Translations under genes and position numbers: made by a program
In this document: positions 1-7,598 of the stretch, in pieces
Numbering within the stretch: the stretch's first letter is position 1
Layout: every line of letters begins with the position of its first letter
Assembly (NCBI GenBank): GCA_964392655.1
Contig: CAYMQY010000096.1
Location: forward strand, 1 to 15,599
Direction of reading: 5' to 3'
Length of the DNA stretch: 15,599 nucleotides
DNA from: M3007 sp964392655
GTDB lineage: Bacteria; Bacteroidota; Bacteroidia; Chitinophagales; Saprospiraceae
The notes under the pieces: generated by a model
What the model was told of the DNA's origin: nothing
Databases searched by the model: none
Seen by the model: the letters and a program-made list of their open reading frames with translations, nothing else

Positions 1-2
1 CG

Positions 3-2639
3 CTGAAAACCAAGGCCATGGACTACAAAAACTGGGATGCCTTTGTGAATGCCGGCACCCGAACCGAAATCACCCGAACCGAGTACGATCGCACCACCAA
101 CGCCTACGCCGCCCGTTTTCCCGGCAGCAAGCAGGAAAACCTGCGCGGCCGCGTCGTGTGCGTCACCTGGCAGCCCAACACCAGCCCTGCCACCGGAACC
201 ATCTCGCAGGTACTGTACAGCTACGACATCCACGGCAACGTGAAAACGCTGGTACAAAAATCCTTCCTGCTCGACGACAAAACCGTGGAGTATGACTACG
301 ACCTCGTGAGCGGCAAGGTCAAAAGCCTGGCGTACCAGCGCTACAAAGGCGACCAGTTTCTGCACCGCTACACCTACGATGCCGACAACCGCCTTACCGA
401 AGTGCGCACCAGTCCCGACGGCATTTTCTGGGACAAAGACGCGGCCTACCAGTACTACAAACACGGCCCCCTCGCCCGCACCGAACTTGGCGACGCCCGC
501 GTGCAGGGCCTCGACTACGCCTATACCCTGCACGGCTGGATCAAGGGCGTGAACTCCGGCAGCCTGCGGACCGATCAGGACATGGGCAGAGACGGCCAAA
601 GTACCACCGCCGGCAACTTCGCCCGCGATGCCTTCGGCTACCTGCTCAGTTACTACGACGGCGACTACAAAGCTATCGGCACGGGCACCACGAACATGAA
701 CATTCCGGCCACGGCGCCCGGCCTGTTCAACGGCAACATCCGCCAAATGACTACCGCCATCGAGCCGTTCTTAATCAGCACCGGCCTGCCCCTCGTGAGC
801 GACTACGCCTACGACCAACTCAACCGCCTCCTCAAGGCCACGTACAACCAGCCGTCCTACAACAAAATAAGCAACCTGTGGACATCGGGCGTGGCCGACA
901 AGCGCTGGGAAAACGTCTTCGAATACGATCCCAACGGCAACATCCTCCGGCAAAAACGCAACGGCGACAAGGTCGCTTCGACAGCCACCGCGTACGACAT
1001 GGACGACCTGAAATACAATTACTATTCCGGCACAAACCAACTCCGCCAGGTGACGGAACAAACCACCGGATTGAGTGGAAATTATACCGTAGACATTGAC
1101 GACCAAACCACCGCCAACAATTACACTTACGACCCCATCGGCAACCTCATCGCCGATGCTGCCGAAAAACTGGCTATCCAGTGGAACCTGCAAGGCAAGG
1201 TATCCAAAATCGTAGATGCCGCGCCCGCACAAACCATTGACTTCGGCTACAACCCCATGGGCAACCGCGTGCTGAAAACCGTGAACGGGGTCAGCACCTA
1301 CCACGCCCTTGATGCCTCCGGCAATGTGCTGGCCACCTATCGCCGACTGGCAAATGGTAGTGTCATTCTGGAATCATCCTGGCTATTCGGCAGCAGCCGC
1401 TTAGGCGAGTACCGGGCGGAAAAATGCATAGCCGGACCTTGCCTGCCGCCGATTGGGAACCGGACCGACCATACCTACCACATCACCGGCAAACGCCGCT
1501 ACGAAGAGAGCAACCACCTTGGCAACGTGCTGGCGGTGATAAGCGACCGTAAAGTGCCGATACCTTCAGGCGCCACGGTGACGGCATTCAGGGCGGATAC
1601 GGTGGGGGCGCAGGATTATTACGCATTCGGGATGCTGATGGTGGGGCGGACGACGACGAGCGGAGCGGGGAGGTTTGGGTTTAATGGGCAGGAGAGGGAT
1701 GACGAGGTTTCTGGCAATGGAAACCTATACTCTGCTGAAAACTGGGAATACGATGCCCGGTTGGGAAAACGCTGGAACGTTGATCCCATCATTAAACCAT
1801 ATGAAAGCCCATTTACAGCTTTTGCAAATAACCCAATATCCTTTATCGATCCTTTTGGTTTAGATAAAAAAGATCCTAATAATAAACATGATGACAATGG
1901 AGATGGTGTTTCTACTGCTAATGAAGGCTGTGGCAATACCACGGGAACTTGGGAAACTAATGACGGGACTGGTTATACTGGGAAAACTGCACCTCCGTTT
2001 ACTTTCCCTGAAGTAGAAATTAAACCAGAACCGGAAGGACATACCCCAAAGGGATGGTTAGATGAAGTATTTTGGATGGGGGGAAAAGGTAAATGGGAAT
2101 TTGATCAAACAGGAGGTAATATTTGGAAAAATAGCCCAAACTATAAAAGAACAAATTTTCAAACAGCAGCCTATGCTTTTGCCGATAAAGCACCTATCGG
2201 CGGAGTAGTTGCAATTGCAACACCTTTTGTTCTCGGCGGAGCCGCCGTTGCAGCTCCAGTTGCTTTGACTGCTATTGGAGATGGGGCATTAACACTTTCT
2301 GCCAATGTAATTGTTCGCTATCAGTATTACACAGGGACGTTATCTGGAATTGGTTCTTCCGGTTTATTGCTGGGCCGAAGTATGCCATTGGTTAGAGAGA
2401 CCGCTGATAAGTATAAATTAGCAACTATTCAGATGCCAGCAATTTTGCAATGGGGTAATAGAATAGCACCTCAACTAGCATATAATAGGCTTTGGTTACA
2501 ATACAATCTTAGATCAGGAACTCCTATCAATTTTATGACTAATTCGCTTGGAACGCCAACCTGGTATTCGCCTATATTGCGTCCAAGTATTTTCATGGAT
2601 ATGGAGATTAAGATGGTCAATGACTGGCTTAGTAAATAA
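3..2639 (+). CDS. RHS/YD-repeat polymorphic toxin-like protein, 5'-truncated by the window
   Basis: The frame is open to the left edge, so the ATG at position 18 is probably internal and the N-terminus lies outside. Counting from that ATG, YD-type repeats are visible at residues about 120 (YDADNRL), 303 (YDPNGNI), 371 (YDPIGNL) and 411 (YNPMGNR). The Bacteroidota RHS-associated core follows: HLGN at 500-503, YYAFGM at 534, FNGQERDDE at 555, WEYDARLGKRWNVDP from 576 and the junction DPFGLD at 611-616. In this family the YD repeats form a hollow beta shell around a C-terminal toxin that is exchanged between strains. Residues after 616 match no toxin fold I recognise. They hold an EF-hand-like loop (625-636) and a Gly/Ala-rich hydrophobic stretch (about 725-757). 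Composition changes from GC-rich to AT-rich near 1680-1740. No obvious immunity gene follows. The family call is firm; toxicity and its target are inference. Confidence 0.93.
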   Translation: MKTKAMDYKNWDAFVNAGTRTEITRTEYDRTTNAYAARFPGSKQENLRGRVVCVTWQPNTSPATGTISQVLYSYDIHGNVKTLVQKSFLLDDKTVEYDYDLVSGKVKSLAYQRYKGDQFLHRYTYDADNRLTEVRTSPDGIFWDKDAAYQYYKHGPLARTELGDARVQGLDYAYTLHGWIKGVNSGSLRTDQDMGRDGQSTTAGNFARDAFGYLLSYYDGDYKAIGTGTTNMNIPATAPGLFNGNIRQMTTAIEPFLISTGLPLVSDYAYDQLNRLLKATYNQPSYNKISNLWTSGVADKRWENVFEYDPNGNILRQKRNGDKVASTATAYDMDDLKYNYYSGTNQLRQVTEQTTGLSGNYTVDIDDQTTANNYTYDPIGNLIADAAEKLAIQWNLQGKVSKIVDAAPAQTIDFGYNPMGNRVLKTVNGVSTYHALDASGNVLATYRRLANGSVILESSWLFGSSRLGEYRAEKCIAGPCLPPIGNRTDHTYHITGKRRYEESNHLGNVLAVISDRKVPIPSGATVTAFRADTVGAQDYYAFGMLMVGRTTTSGAGRFGFNGQERDDEVSGNGNLYSAENWEYDARLGKRWNVDPIIKPYESPFTAFANNPISFIDPFGLDKKDPNNKHDDNGDGVSTANEGCGNTTGTWETNDGTGYTGKTAPPFTFPEVEIKPEPEGHTPKGWLDEVFWMGGKGKWEFDQTGGNIWKNSPNYKRTNFQTAAYAFADKAPIGGVVAIATPFVLGGAAVAAPVALTAIGDGALTLSANVIVRYQYYTGTLSGIGSSGLLLGRSMPLVRETADKYKLATIQMPAILQWGNRIAPQLAYNRLWLQYNLRSGTPINFMTNSLGTPTWYSPILRPSIFMDMEIKMVNDWLSK
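1849..2639 (+). other. Variable C-terminal tip of the RHS protein (candidate toxin domain)
   Basis: This is the stretch after the DPFGLD junction, about 257 residues. Its order is: a charged, Asn/Asp-rich linker with DDNGDGVSTANE, which fits the 12-residue EF-hand/dockerin-type loop pattern D-x-N-x-D-G-x5-E; a Pro/Glu linker; a Trp/Gly-rich segment (WMGGKGKWEF); a Gly/Ala-rich hydrophobic region that could cross or insert into a membrane; and a final aromatic, basic part ending MVNDWLSK. The line at 1861-1920 has 18 G/C of 60, against 41 of 60 at 481-540 in the core. That fits a laterally exchanged tip. I recognise no nuclease, deaminase or ADP-ribosyltransferase motif, so activity is unassigned. 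Confidence 0.55.
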
Positions 2640-2641
2640 CC

Positions 2642-2748
2642 GCTGGCGCGAAGTGCCCTGCTGGGCGCAAGTGTTCGGCTCCCGCTCGTGAGGGCCTTTT
2701 CCCGCTGGGCGCAAGTGTTCGGCTCCCGCCCCGCTCGTGAGGGCCTTT
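2642..2748. repeat. Degenerate tandem direct repeat just after the RHS stop codon
   Basis: Two near-identical units run 2660-2698 and 2704-2748. Both begin GCTGGGCGCAAGTGTTCGGC and end CGCTCGTGAGGGCCTTT; the second carries about five extra bases (an additional CCGCC-type insertion). A weaker third start, GCTGGCGCGAAGTGCCC, lies at 2642. The repeat is GC-rich, while the RHS tip next to it is AT-rich, so it looks like a dispersed intergenic element placed after the gene rather than part of it. Confidence 0.7.
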
Positions 2749-2785
2749 GGCCCGATACGGGCTGTCTGCCGGTCTCTGACCGGTG
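2741..2785. other. Cluster of short GC-rich hairpins in the spacer
   Basis: Three small perfect inverted repeats lie side by side: GGGCC-TTT-GGCCC (2741-2753), GCCCG-ATA-CGGGC (2750-2762, overlapping the first so only one can form) and CCGGTC-TCT-GACCGG (2769-2783). No T-run follows, so a standard intrinsic terminator is not supported. Together with the adjacent direct repeats they look like a REP-like extragenic element. The rest of 2786-3046 shows no gene I can support. Confidence 0.5.
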
Positions 2786-3046
2786 AAACGGGATACGCAG
2801 GTAAAAAAATGAAAGTCAGAGACTTGCAAATGAAGCGTATCCGATCGAAGACCCTCGCGACCATGGGGAGGACCATCCCGATTTTTTTCATCAAAATAAA
2901 AAAAGCAAAAGGAATTCCCCTGCCCGTCATCTGCTCAAGGCCCTACTACATCTGGAAGCGGACATACCACAACCTCTACGCCGACTGCTTGCTGGATTGC
3001 GACTATGTATACCGGTATCTGTTTAAAAAATAGAGGTTTCCAGGAA

Positions 3047-3114
3047 GGGTAACAATCCTGCCGGCCACTTGATCTCCCCCCATACATGCACACTTAAAAA
3101 CTTGAATCACCATG
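3047..3114 (+). promoter_or_regulatory. Leader element, copy A (shared with the one at 14557)
   Basis: The 68 bp from GGGTAACAA to the ATG at 3112 align with 14557-14623 at roughly 80% identity with a couple of single-base length differences. Shared blocks, in order, are GGGTAACAA, TGCCGG, CACTTGAT, TCCCC, CATAC, CACACTTAAAA, CTTGA and CCATG. Similarity fades upstream of GGGTAAC. It ends on the start codon in both places, so it is most likely a 5' leader or promoter-proximal control region. I see no strong hairpin and no clear TAnnTTTG box inside it. Confidence 0.6.
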
Positions 3115-3137
3115 TCAAAAACAACCTGTCCATCCAC
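3112..3137 (+). CDS. Start of a small gene cut by the assembly gap
   Basis: The ATG at 3112 is placed exactly like the ATG at 14621 behind the shared leader, which is the main reason to accept it. Only eight residues (MSKTTCPS) are readable before the run of N. The opening M-S/A-K resembles the M-A-K opening of the gene at 14621, but that is too short to argue homology. It may be the 5' end of the reading frame that leaves the gap at 3239. If so, the true gap length must be a multiple of three. Function cannot be assigned. Confidence 0.4.
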
Positions 3138-3237
3138 NNNNNNNNNNNNNNNNNNNNNNNNNNNNNNNNNNNNNNNNNNNNNNNNNNNNNNNNNNNNNNN
3201 NNNNNNNNNNNNNNNNNNNNNNNNNNNNNNNNNNNNN
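3138..3237. other. Assembly gap (exactly 100 N)
   Basis: Positions 3138-3237 are all N. Exactly 100 N is a common placeholder for a scaffold join of unknown length, so the real distance between the leader gene and the 3239-3553 fragment is unknown. Reading frames crossing these bases are meaningless. Confidence 0.97.
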
Positions 3238-3238
3238 C

Positions 3239-3553
3239 CTGTTTTCCGGCGACTGCAGCGACGAGCAGGCTGTTTTCCCCACCCTTTTCCACTCCGGCAC
3301 ATGGCCCTTTGGCGACAGTCAGGGCAAGGTGGTAGTTTCCTGGTTCGACGGCGCCGACTTGTGGTCGTCTGCAGGCGGCACGCAGGCGGGCGATGCTGTT
3401 TTCAACGTATCGGGCACCGAACTTTTGAGCACGCCATTCGGGGTGTACATGACCGTACGCGGCACGGTATCCTGCACCCTGTACCACGATTCTGGCGCCT
3501 CGAAAAAACTGGAAGCCGGCAGTTTTTCCATGAGTTTCCGGCGGTACTTCTGA
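3239..3553 (+). CDS. C-terminal fragment of an unrecognised protein, 5' end lost in the gap
   Basis: From the first full codon after the gap a reading frame stays open for 104 residues and stops at TGA (3551-3553). It begins LFSGDCSDEQAVFP and ends FSMSFRRYF. It is rich in Gly, Ser, Thr, Val and aromatics, with alternating hydrophobic residues, so a beta-sandwich is plausible. The internal GTG at 3329 is unlikely to be the true start, because the frame reads sensibly right up to the gap. It may belong to the gene starting at 3112. Two cysteines are visible (GDCS and SCTLY). No transmembrane segment is visible. I do not recognise the family. Confidence 0.6.
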   Translation: MFSGDCSDEQAVFPTLFHSGTWPFGDSQGKVVVSWFDGADLWSSAGGTQAGDAVFNVSGTELLSTPFGVYMTVRGTVSCTLYHDSGASKKLEAGSFSMSFRRYF

Positions 3554-3567
3554 TTCCGGAAAACGAG

Positions 3568-3575
3568 TACATTTG
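3568..3575 (+). promoter_or_regulatory. Candidate Bacteroidota -7 box for the BNR-protein gene
   Basis: TACATTTG matches the Bacteroidota -7 consensus TAnnTTTG exactly. It lies 14 bp after the preceding stop codon and about 70 bp before the ATG at 3644, which would leave a plausible 5' untranslated region. The -33 TTTG partner is weak (TTCTG near 3548-3552). It would drive the two large surface-protein genes. Confidence 0.4.
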
Positions 3576-3643
3576 CCAACCGCCTCGCCAGAGTTTAATT
3601 TTTTCACCTGTACATTTTTCAACCAAAGCATTTCGAAAACACC

Positions 3644-6600
3644 ATGCCTTGCTCTTTTTTTCGTTTGATTTTTTCCGCATTTGCCATACTGGCCGGTTTT
3701 CAAACGGCTCATGCCCAATGGGACTCGTACGACTTGCCTTGCCGACCCAATATCACCAATATCCAGGTATGGAACAGCGATTTGTTTGCCACCTCCGGCG
3801 CCGGAGTAGTTTATCGCAGCACCAACGGAGGGGCAAACTGGAATAGATTAATTGACGGACTCGGCTTGACGATAAACCCCAAAAACGGCGACCTCTACAC
3901 GTACATCAATGACGTGAACGGTGTTTCGCTTTTTCGCAGATACAATCAAGGTTCGAACGGCGCTTACTATCAGGTGCCTTTCGCATTTAATTACTACTAC
4001 TCGCGGATGAACGTTTGGAGCGACACCCTCTACTTTTCCAACGGGCCGAACCTCCAGTTTTTTACCCCGCAAACCGGCTGGGTACCTGTACCCACACCGG
4101 CCGATTTTTATTTCCACGAAAGCATCGTTCAGGGCGGACACATCTGGGCCGACAATTACGCGTACGTCATCCACTCGCCCGACCGCGGCGTCACCTGGGA
4201 CACGGTGGCGTATGGCCTCAACAACAACATCGGCCTTGGCTCGGCAGGCGACACCATCCTGATTGCCTGCTACGATTCCGTGCAACAGGCCAACGTGTTT
4301 CGCCGAACCTCTGACGGCGGGAAAACCTGGGTCACGACGCCGAACCTGCTGAACATCACCGGGCTTACCGGCGGACGGCCGTTTTTCGGCAAAGACCAGT
4401 CCGGGCAAAGTGCCTGGTATTCGTGGAACGGCCTGACGGACTGGCAAAAAATCGTTTCCGACTTTGTCCCCAACGGCATTGCGTTTTCCGGCGGAGCAAC
4501 CTTGCTGGCACAGTTGGGCGGCATCGAAATTGAAAAAAACGGCCAGCGAACCTGGGGCGACTTCGGCAAGGGCATACCCGGCGAAATGGCCGGACAGGTG
4601 TTTCTGCGAACTGCCGACGACTGGATGCTCTTCGGAGGCCAAAACGGGCAGGGACTTTTCAAACGCAAACTCAACAACAGCGACTGGACGCAAAACGTCG
4701 ACCTGTATTTTGCCGATCAAACCGTGAAAATCGGCAACCACTTGATCGGTTCCGGACGCTTCGGAATCTACCGCGCAGCGCTCGGCGGCCCGGATTTTCA
4801 GTGGACGCTCGTCAGTCCCAAAACCGGCTTGCTGTACGAGTCCGCCGGGAAACTGTACCTGGCCAACCCAACCGACGGAAAACTCTACCGCTCCAACGAC
4901 CTCGGCCAGACCTGGAACCAGACCGGCGCCGCGCCGGGCAACGATTTGATTCTCTCCTTTGCCCTCGACGACGGGCGGTTTTACTACCGCCAGGGCAATG
5001 CCATTCTGGTTTCTGAAGATGAGGGCGCCAACTGGACCACACGCTACACCTTCGCACCGCCGATCAGCCTGAGCGGCAATTCCCGTTTGTTTGCCCTCGA
5101 TGGACAAGTATTTTTGAGTTATCTTCCAGAGAAAAAAATCTTCAAATCGTCGGACAACGGATTTACATTCAACGTCTTGTCAGGCAATCCTCAGGTACCG
5201 GGCGGAGGTTTTTTCCGGCTGAGGGTCTATGGCGGCCAATTGTTTTTGTTTATCCGTGAAGACATATTGTACCGCTCCGCCGACTTTGGCCAGACCTGGC
5301 TGACCGTCAAGCCGCCGTACGAGGGTTTTAATTTTGAACCCGGCATTGGGAACAACGCCATGACGGTGGACGGCGGGAAAATTTACCTGTTCGATCCGGT
5401 TTTCGGGGTAGCGTGGGTAGCCGATCTGGCCCAGACAGCCCCGTCGCCCTGCGACAATGTGTATGTCAACTTTCCTGAATTTTCCTGCTACGACATAGAA
5501 GTTGATGTGGCTGCGCCGACTGGCTTTCAGCACACCTGGCTACGCGACAGCATGGTGATTTACCAGGGTAATAATCTTGTAAACTCATACCCGGAATATC
5601 CTTTCCTGAACGGCAGCACCTACACCCTGACCGTGTACGACCCCGTCAGCGGTTGCTCGGTTTCGGATGAAACAACGATAAACAGGCCGATTGCCGACAT
5701 CGGTTATTCGCCTGTTTTGCCCTGTACCGAGGAGTTTGCCGTGCTTGATTTGAGCGGCAGCTCGCAAGGACCGGGCTATACGTACCAGATTTACGGATAC
5801 GACGGCTTCCAGAACTACCAGTATGTCAATGTGTTTGACGCTGCGGGCAACCCCTCCAACTCCACACCGCCGAAAGTACGACCGGGTGGTACCTATGTGT
5901 TTAGCGTTAGCAACAATGTCGGCTGCTACGCCGCCGATACGGCGTACATCAAACACGAAATCCCCTACCCCATCGCCGCACTGAACACCACACCAACCGG
6001 ATGCGGGCTAAACAACGGAACGGCTACTGTGCAAATCGCCACCGACCCGGGCAAAACCCAAATCGGCTGGAGCACAGGAGCCGGCGGCACCTCCATCGGC
6101 GGCCTCGCGCCGGGTTGGTATTCGGTGACGGTTACGGAAGATTACTGCCGGGAAAGTCAAAACTTCGAGATCATCGAGGACACGGCTTGCCTCGTCCGAA
6201 TCCGGGGAAGCGTGTGGAACGGCACGAATTGCACCCCCGCCTACTACGCTCAATCCGTACTGCTGCACCTCACGCCCGACGACTTATACACCTTCACCAA
6301 CAAGTTTGGCGCATACGAATTTGCCCGAAAACCGGGCAGTCACACCGTGGAATTTGTGGACCCGGTGCGGTTCGATTTGCTCTGCCCCTCCTCCGGCTCC
6401 ATTCCGCTGAATTTGCCCGCTTTCGGGTCGGTTTCGGCAGGCAACGATTTTTTTGTCACCGCCAAACCGGTGAAAAACCTGACCATAGCCGTCAGTACAA
6501 ACGGTGCGGTGCCGGGTTTCCCGCAAAAATTCAGCGCCTGGGTCTGCAACCACGGCGACCAGTTGGTATCCGATGTGGAGGTAGTCTTCCTGCACGACCC

Positions 6601-7549
6601 CGCGCTGGGTTCCCCGAGCAGCAATTACAATTTCAACTACGACGCGGCTACGCATGCCATGACCTGGCTGCTGACGCTGTACCCGGGGCAATGCACGCAA
6701 CTTGAATTTACCCTGGGCGTACCTGCGAGTACGCCGCTCGGCTCACTGCTCCATTTTTCAGCCGACGTGCTGCCGGATGCAGGGGATTTCACACCTGCCG
6801 ACAACCACCAGACCTGGGCGACAACCGTGCAAAGTTCCTTCGATCCGAACGACAAGCAGGTCAGCCCCGGCGATACCGAATATGGCGGGCGAATTTTTGA
6901 ACAAGACTCCGTGCTGCGCTACACCATCCGGTTCCAGAACACCGGCAACCACCCGGCCACCACCGTTGAAATCCGCGACACACTGGACGACGCCACGCTT
7001 GATGTACGCTCGATTCTGCTCGGCGCAACGAGCCACCCGTACTACCTCGACCTGCGCTTCGAGGGCCGTAACATCCTGATTTTCCGCTTTGACAACATCA
7101 ACCTGCCCGACAGCATGGCGAGTCAGGAAATGAGCCAGGGCTTCGTCGGCTTTTCGATCAAACGAAAACCAGGCTTGCCCATCGGCACGGTCATCCGCAA
7201 CCGTGCGGGTATTTATTTCGACTTCAACGCGCCGGTCATCACCAACTGGGCGGAAAGCGTGCTGAGCGCGCCCGTCGGCACGTCGAGCGCGCCGGATCAA
7301 ACGCCGGAAATCAATATTTTTCCAAACCCGAACACCGGAGTGTTCACGGTGGAACTGCCCGCCGAAGCATCGGCTGGTGCGCTGTTGCGCATCATCGGCC
7401 TGACCGGGTGTGTGATGTCGGAAACCCGAATCGAGTCGGGAAGCCGGCGGTTGGCGCTCGATGCTGGTTTCCTGCCGGCAGGTTTGTACACCGTGCAAGC
7501 GATTTCCGAGGGCAGGGTTTGGGCGGTGGAGAAATTTGTGAAGCAGTAA
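3644..7549 (+). CDS. Secreted Asp-box (BNR) propeller protein with T9SS sorting domain
   Basis: Residues 1-24 form a signal peptide (basic R7, hydrophobic core, AHA before Q25). Seven Asp-box motifs of the S-x-D/N-x-G-x-x-W/F type sit near residues 59, 178, 223, 417, 457, 503 and 545, as in sialidase/VPS10-like beta-propellers. Because no catalytic sialidase residues were recognised, this is probably a binding or structural propeller. From about 600 to 850 come Ig-like beta-rich segments with paired cysteines, then a carboxypeptidase-regulatory-like segment (IRGSVWNG, about 850). A DUF11/DUF7619-like module starts at SFDPNDK (F1066). Residues 1222-1301 (INIFPNPNTG onwards) are the T9SS type A sorting domain, so export across the outer membrane is expected. 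The start has no Shine-Dalgarno, which is normal for this phylum. The gene at 7599 follows after 49 bp and shares the FDPNDK module. Ligand and role are unknown; adhesion or matrix is a guess. Confidence 0.9.
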   Translation: MPCSFFRLIFSAFAILAGFQTAHAQWDSYDLPCRPNITNIQVWNSDLFATSGAGVVYRSTNGGANWNRLIDGLGLTINPKNGDLYTYINDVNGVSLFRRYNQGSNGAYYQVPFAFNYYYSRMNVWSDTLYFSNGPNLQFFTPQTGWVPVPTPADFYFHESIVQGGHIWADNYAYVIHSPDRGVTWDTVAYGLNNNIGLGSAGDTILIACYDSVQQANVFRRTSDGGKTWVTTPNLLNITGLTGGRPFFGKDQSGQSAWYSWNGLTDWQKIVSDFVPNGIAFSGGATLLAQLGGIEIEKNGQRTWGDFGKGIPGEMAGQVFLRTADDWMLFGGQNGQGLFKRKLNNSDWTQNVDLYFADQTVKIGNHLIGSGRFGIYRAALGGPDFQWTLVSPKTGLLYESAGKLYLANPTDGKLYRSNDLGQTWNQTGAAPGNDLILSFALDDGRFYYRQGNAILVSEDEGANWTTRYTFAPPISLSGNSRLFALDGQVFLSYLPEKKIFKSSDNGFTFNVLSGNPQVPGGGFFRLRVYGGQLFLFIREDILYRSADFGQTWLTVKPPYEGFNFEPGIGNNAMTVDGGKIYLFDPVFGVAWVADLAQTAPSPCDNVYVNFPEFSCYDIEVDVAAPTGFQHTWLRDSMVIYQGNNLVNSYPEYPFLNGSTYTLTVYDPVSGCSVSDETTINRPIADIGYSPVLPCTEEFAVLDLSGSSQGPGYTYQIYGYDGFQNYQYVNVFDAAGNPSNSTPPKVRPGGTYVFSVSNNVGCYAADTAYIKHEIPYPIAALNTTPTGCGLNNGTATVQIATDPGKTQIGWSTGAGGTSIGGLAPGWYSVTVTEDYCRESQNFEIIEDTACLVRIRGSVWNGTNCTPAYYAQSVLLHLTPDDLYTFTNKFGAYEFARKPGSHTVEFVDPVRFDLLCPSSGSIPLNLPAFGSVSAGNDFFVTAKPVKNLTIAVSTNGAVPGFPQKFSAWVCNHGDQLVSDVEVVFLHDPALGSPSSNYNFNYDAATHAMTWLLTLYPGQCTQLEFTLGVPASTPLGSLLHFSADVLPDAGDFTPADNHQTWATTVQSSFDPNDKQVSPGDTEYGGRIFEQDSVLRYTIRFQNTGNHPATTVEIRDTLDDATLDVRSILLGATSHPYYLDLRFEGRNILIFRFDNINLPDSMASQEMSQGFVGFSIKRKPGLPIGTVIRNRAGIYFDFNAPVITNWAESVLSAPVGTSSAPDQTPEINIFPNPNTGVFTVELPAEASAGALLRIIGLTGCVMSETRIESGSRRLALDAGFLPAGLYTVQAISEGRVWAVEKFVKQ

Positions 7550-7598
7550 TCAACCAGCAGAAAGTCCATTTATCCAGCATTCAAATCAGCCGGTTCAA

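Noticed and set aside
2691..2700. Possible RHS terminator at GGGCCTTTT
   Set aside because: The preceding sequence gives only a tiny imperfect stem and a T-run of four, so termination there is not supported.
2809..3033. Plus-strand frame of 74 residues after the RHS gene, a candidate immunity gene
   Set aside because: It is very basic, has no recognisable domain, overlaps a repeat-rich spacer when extended upstream and has only a weak AGG before the ATG. Its position alone is not enough.
3112..3846. Continuous 244-codon frame across the N run
   Set aside because: It depends on an arbitrary 100-N gap and overlaps the signal peptide of the next gene in another frame. The 3239 frame is far more protein-like.
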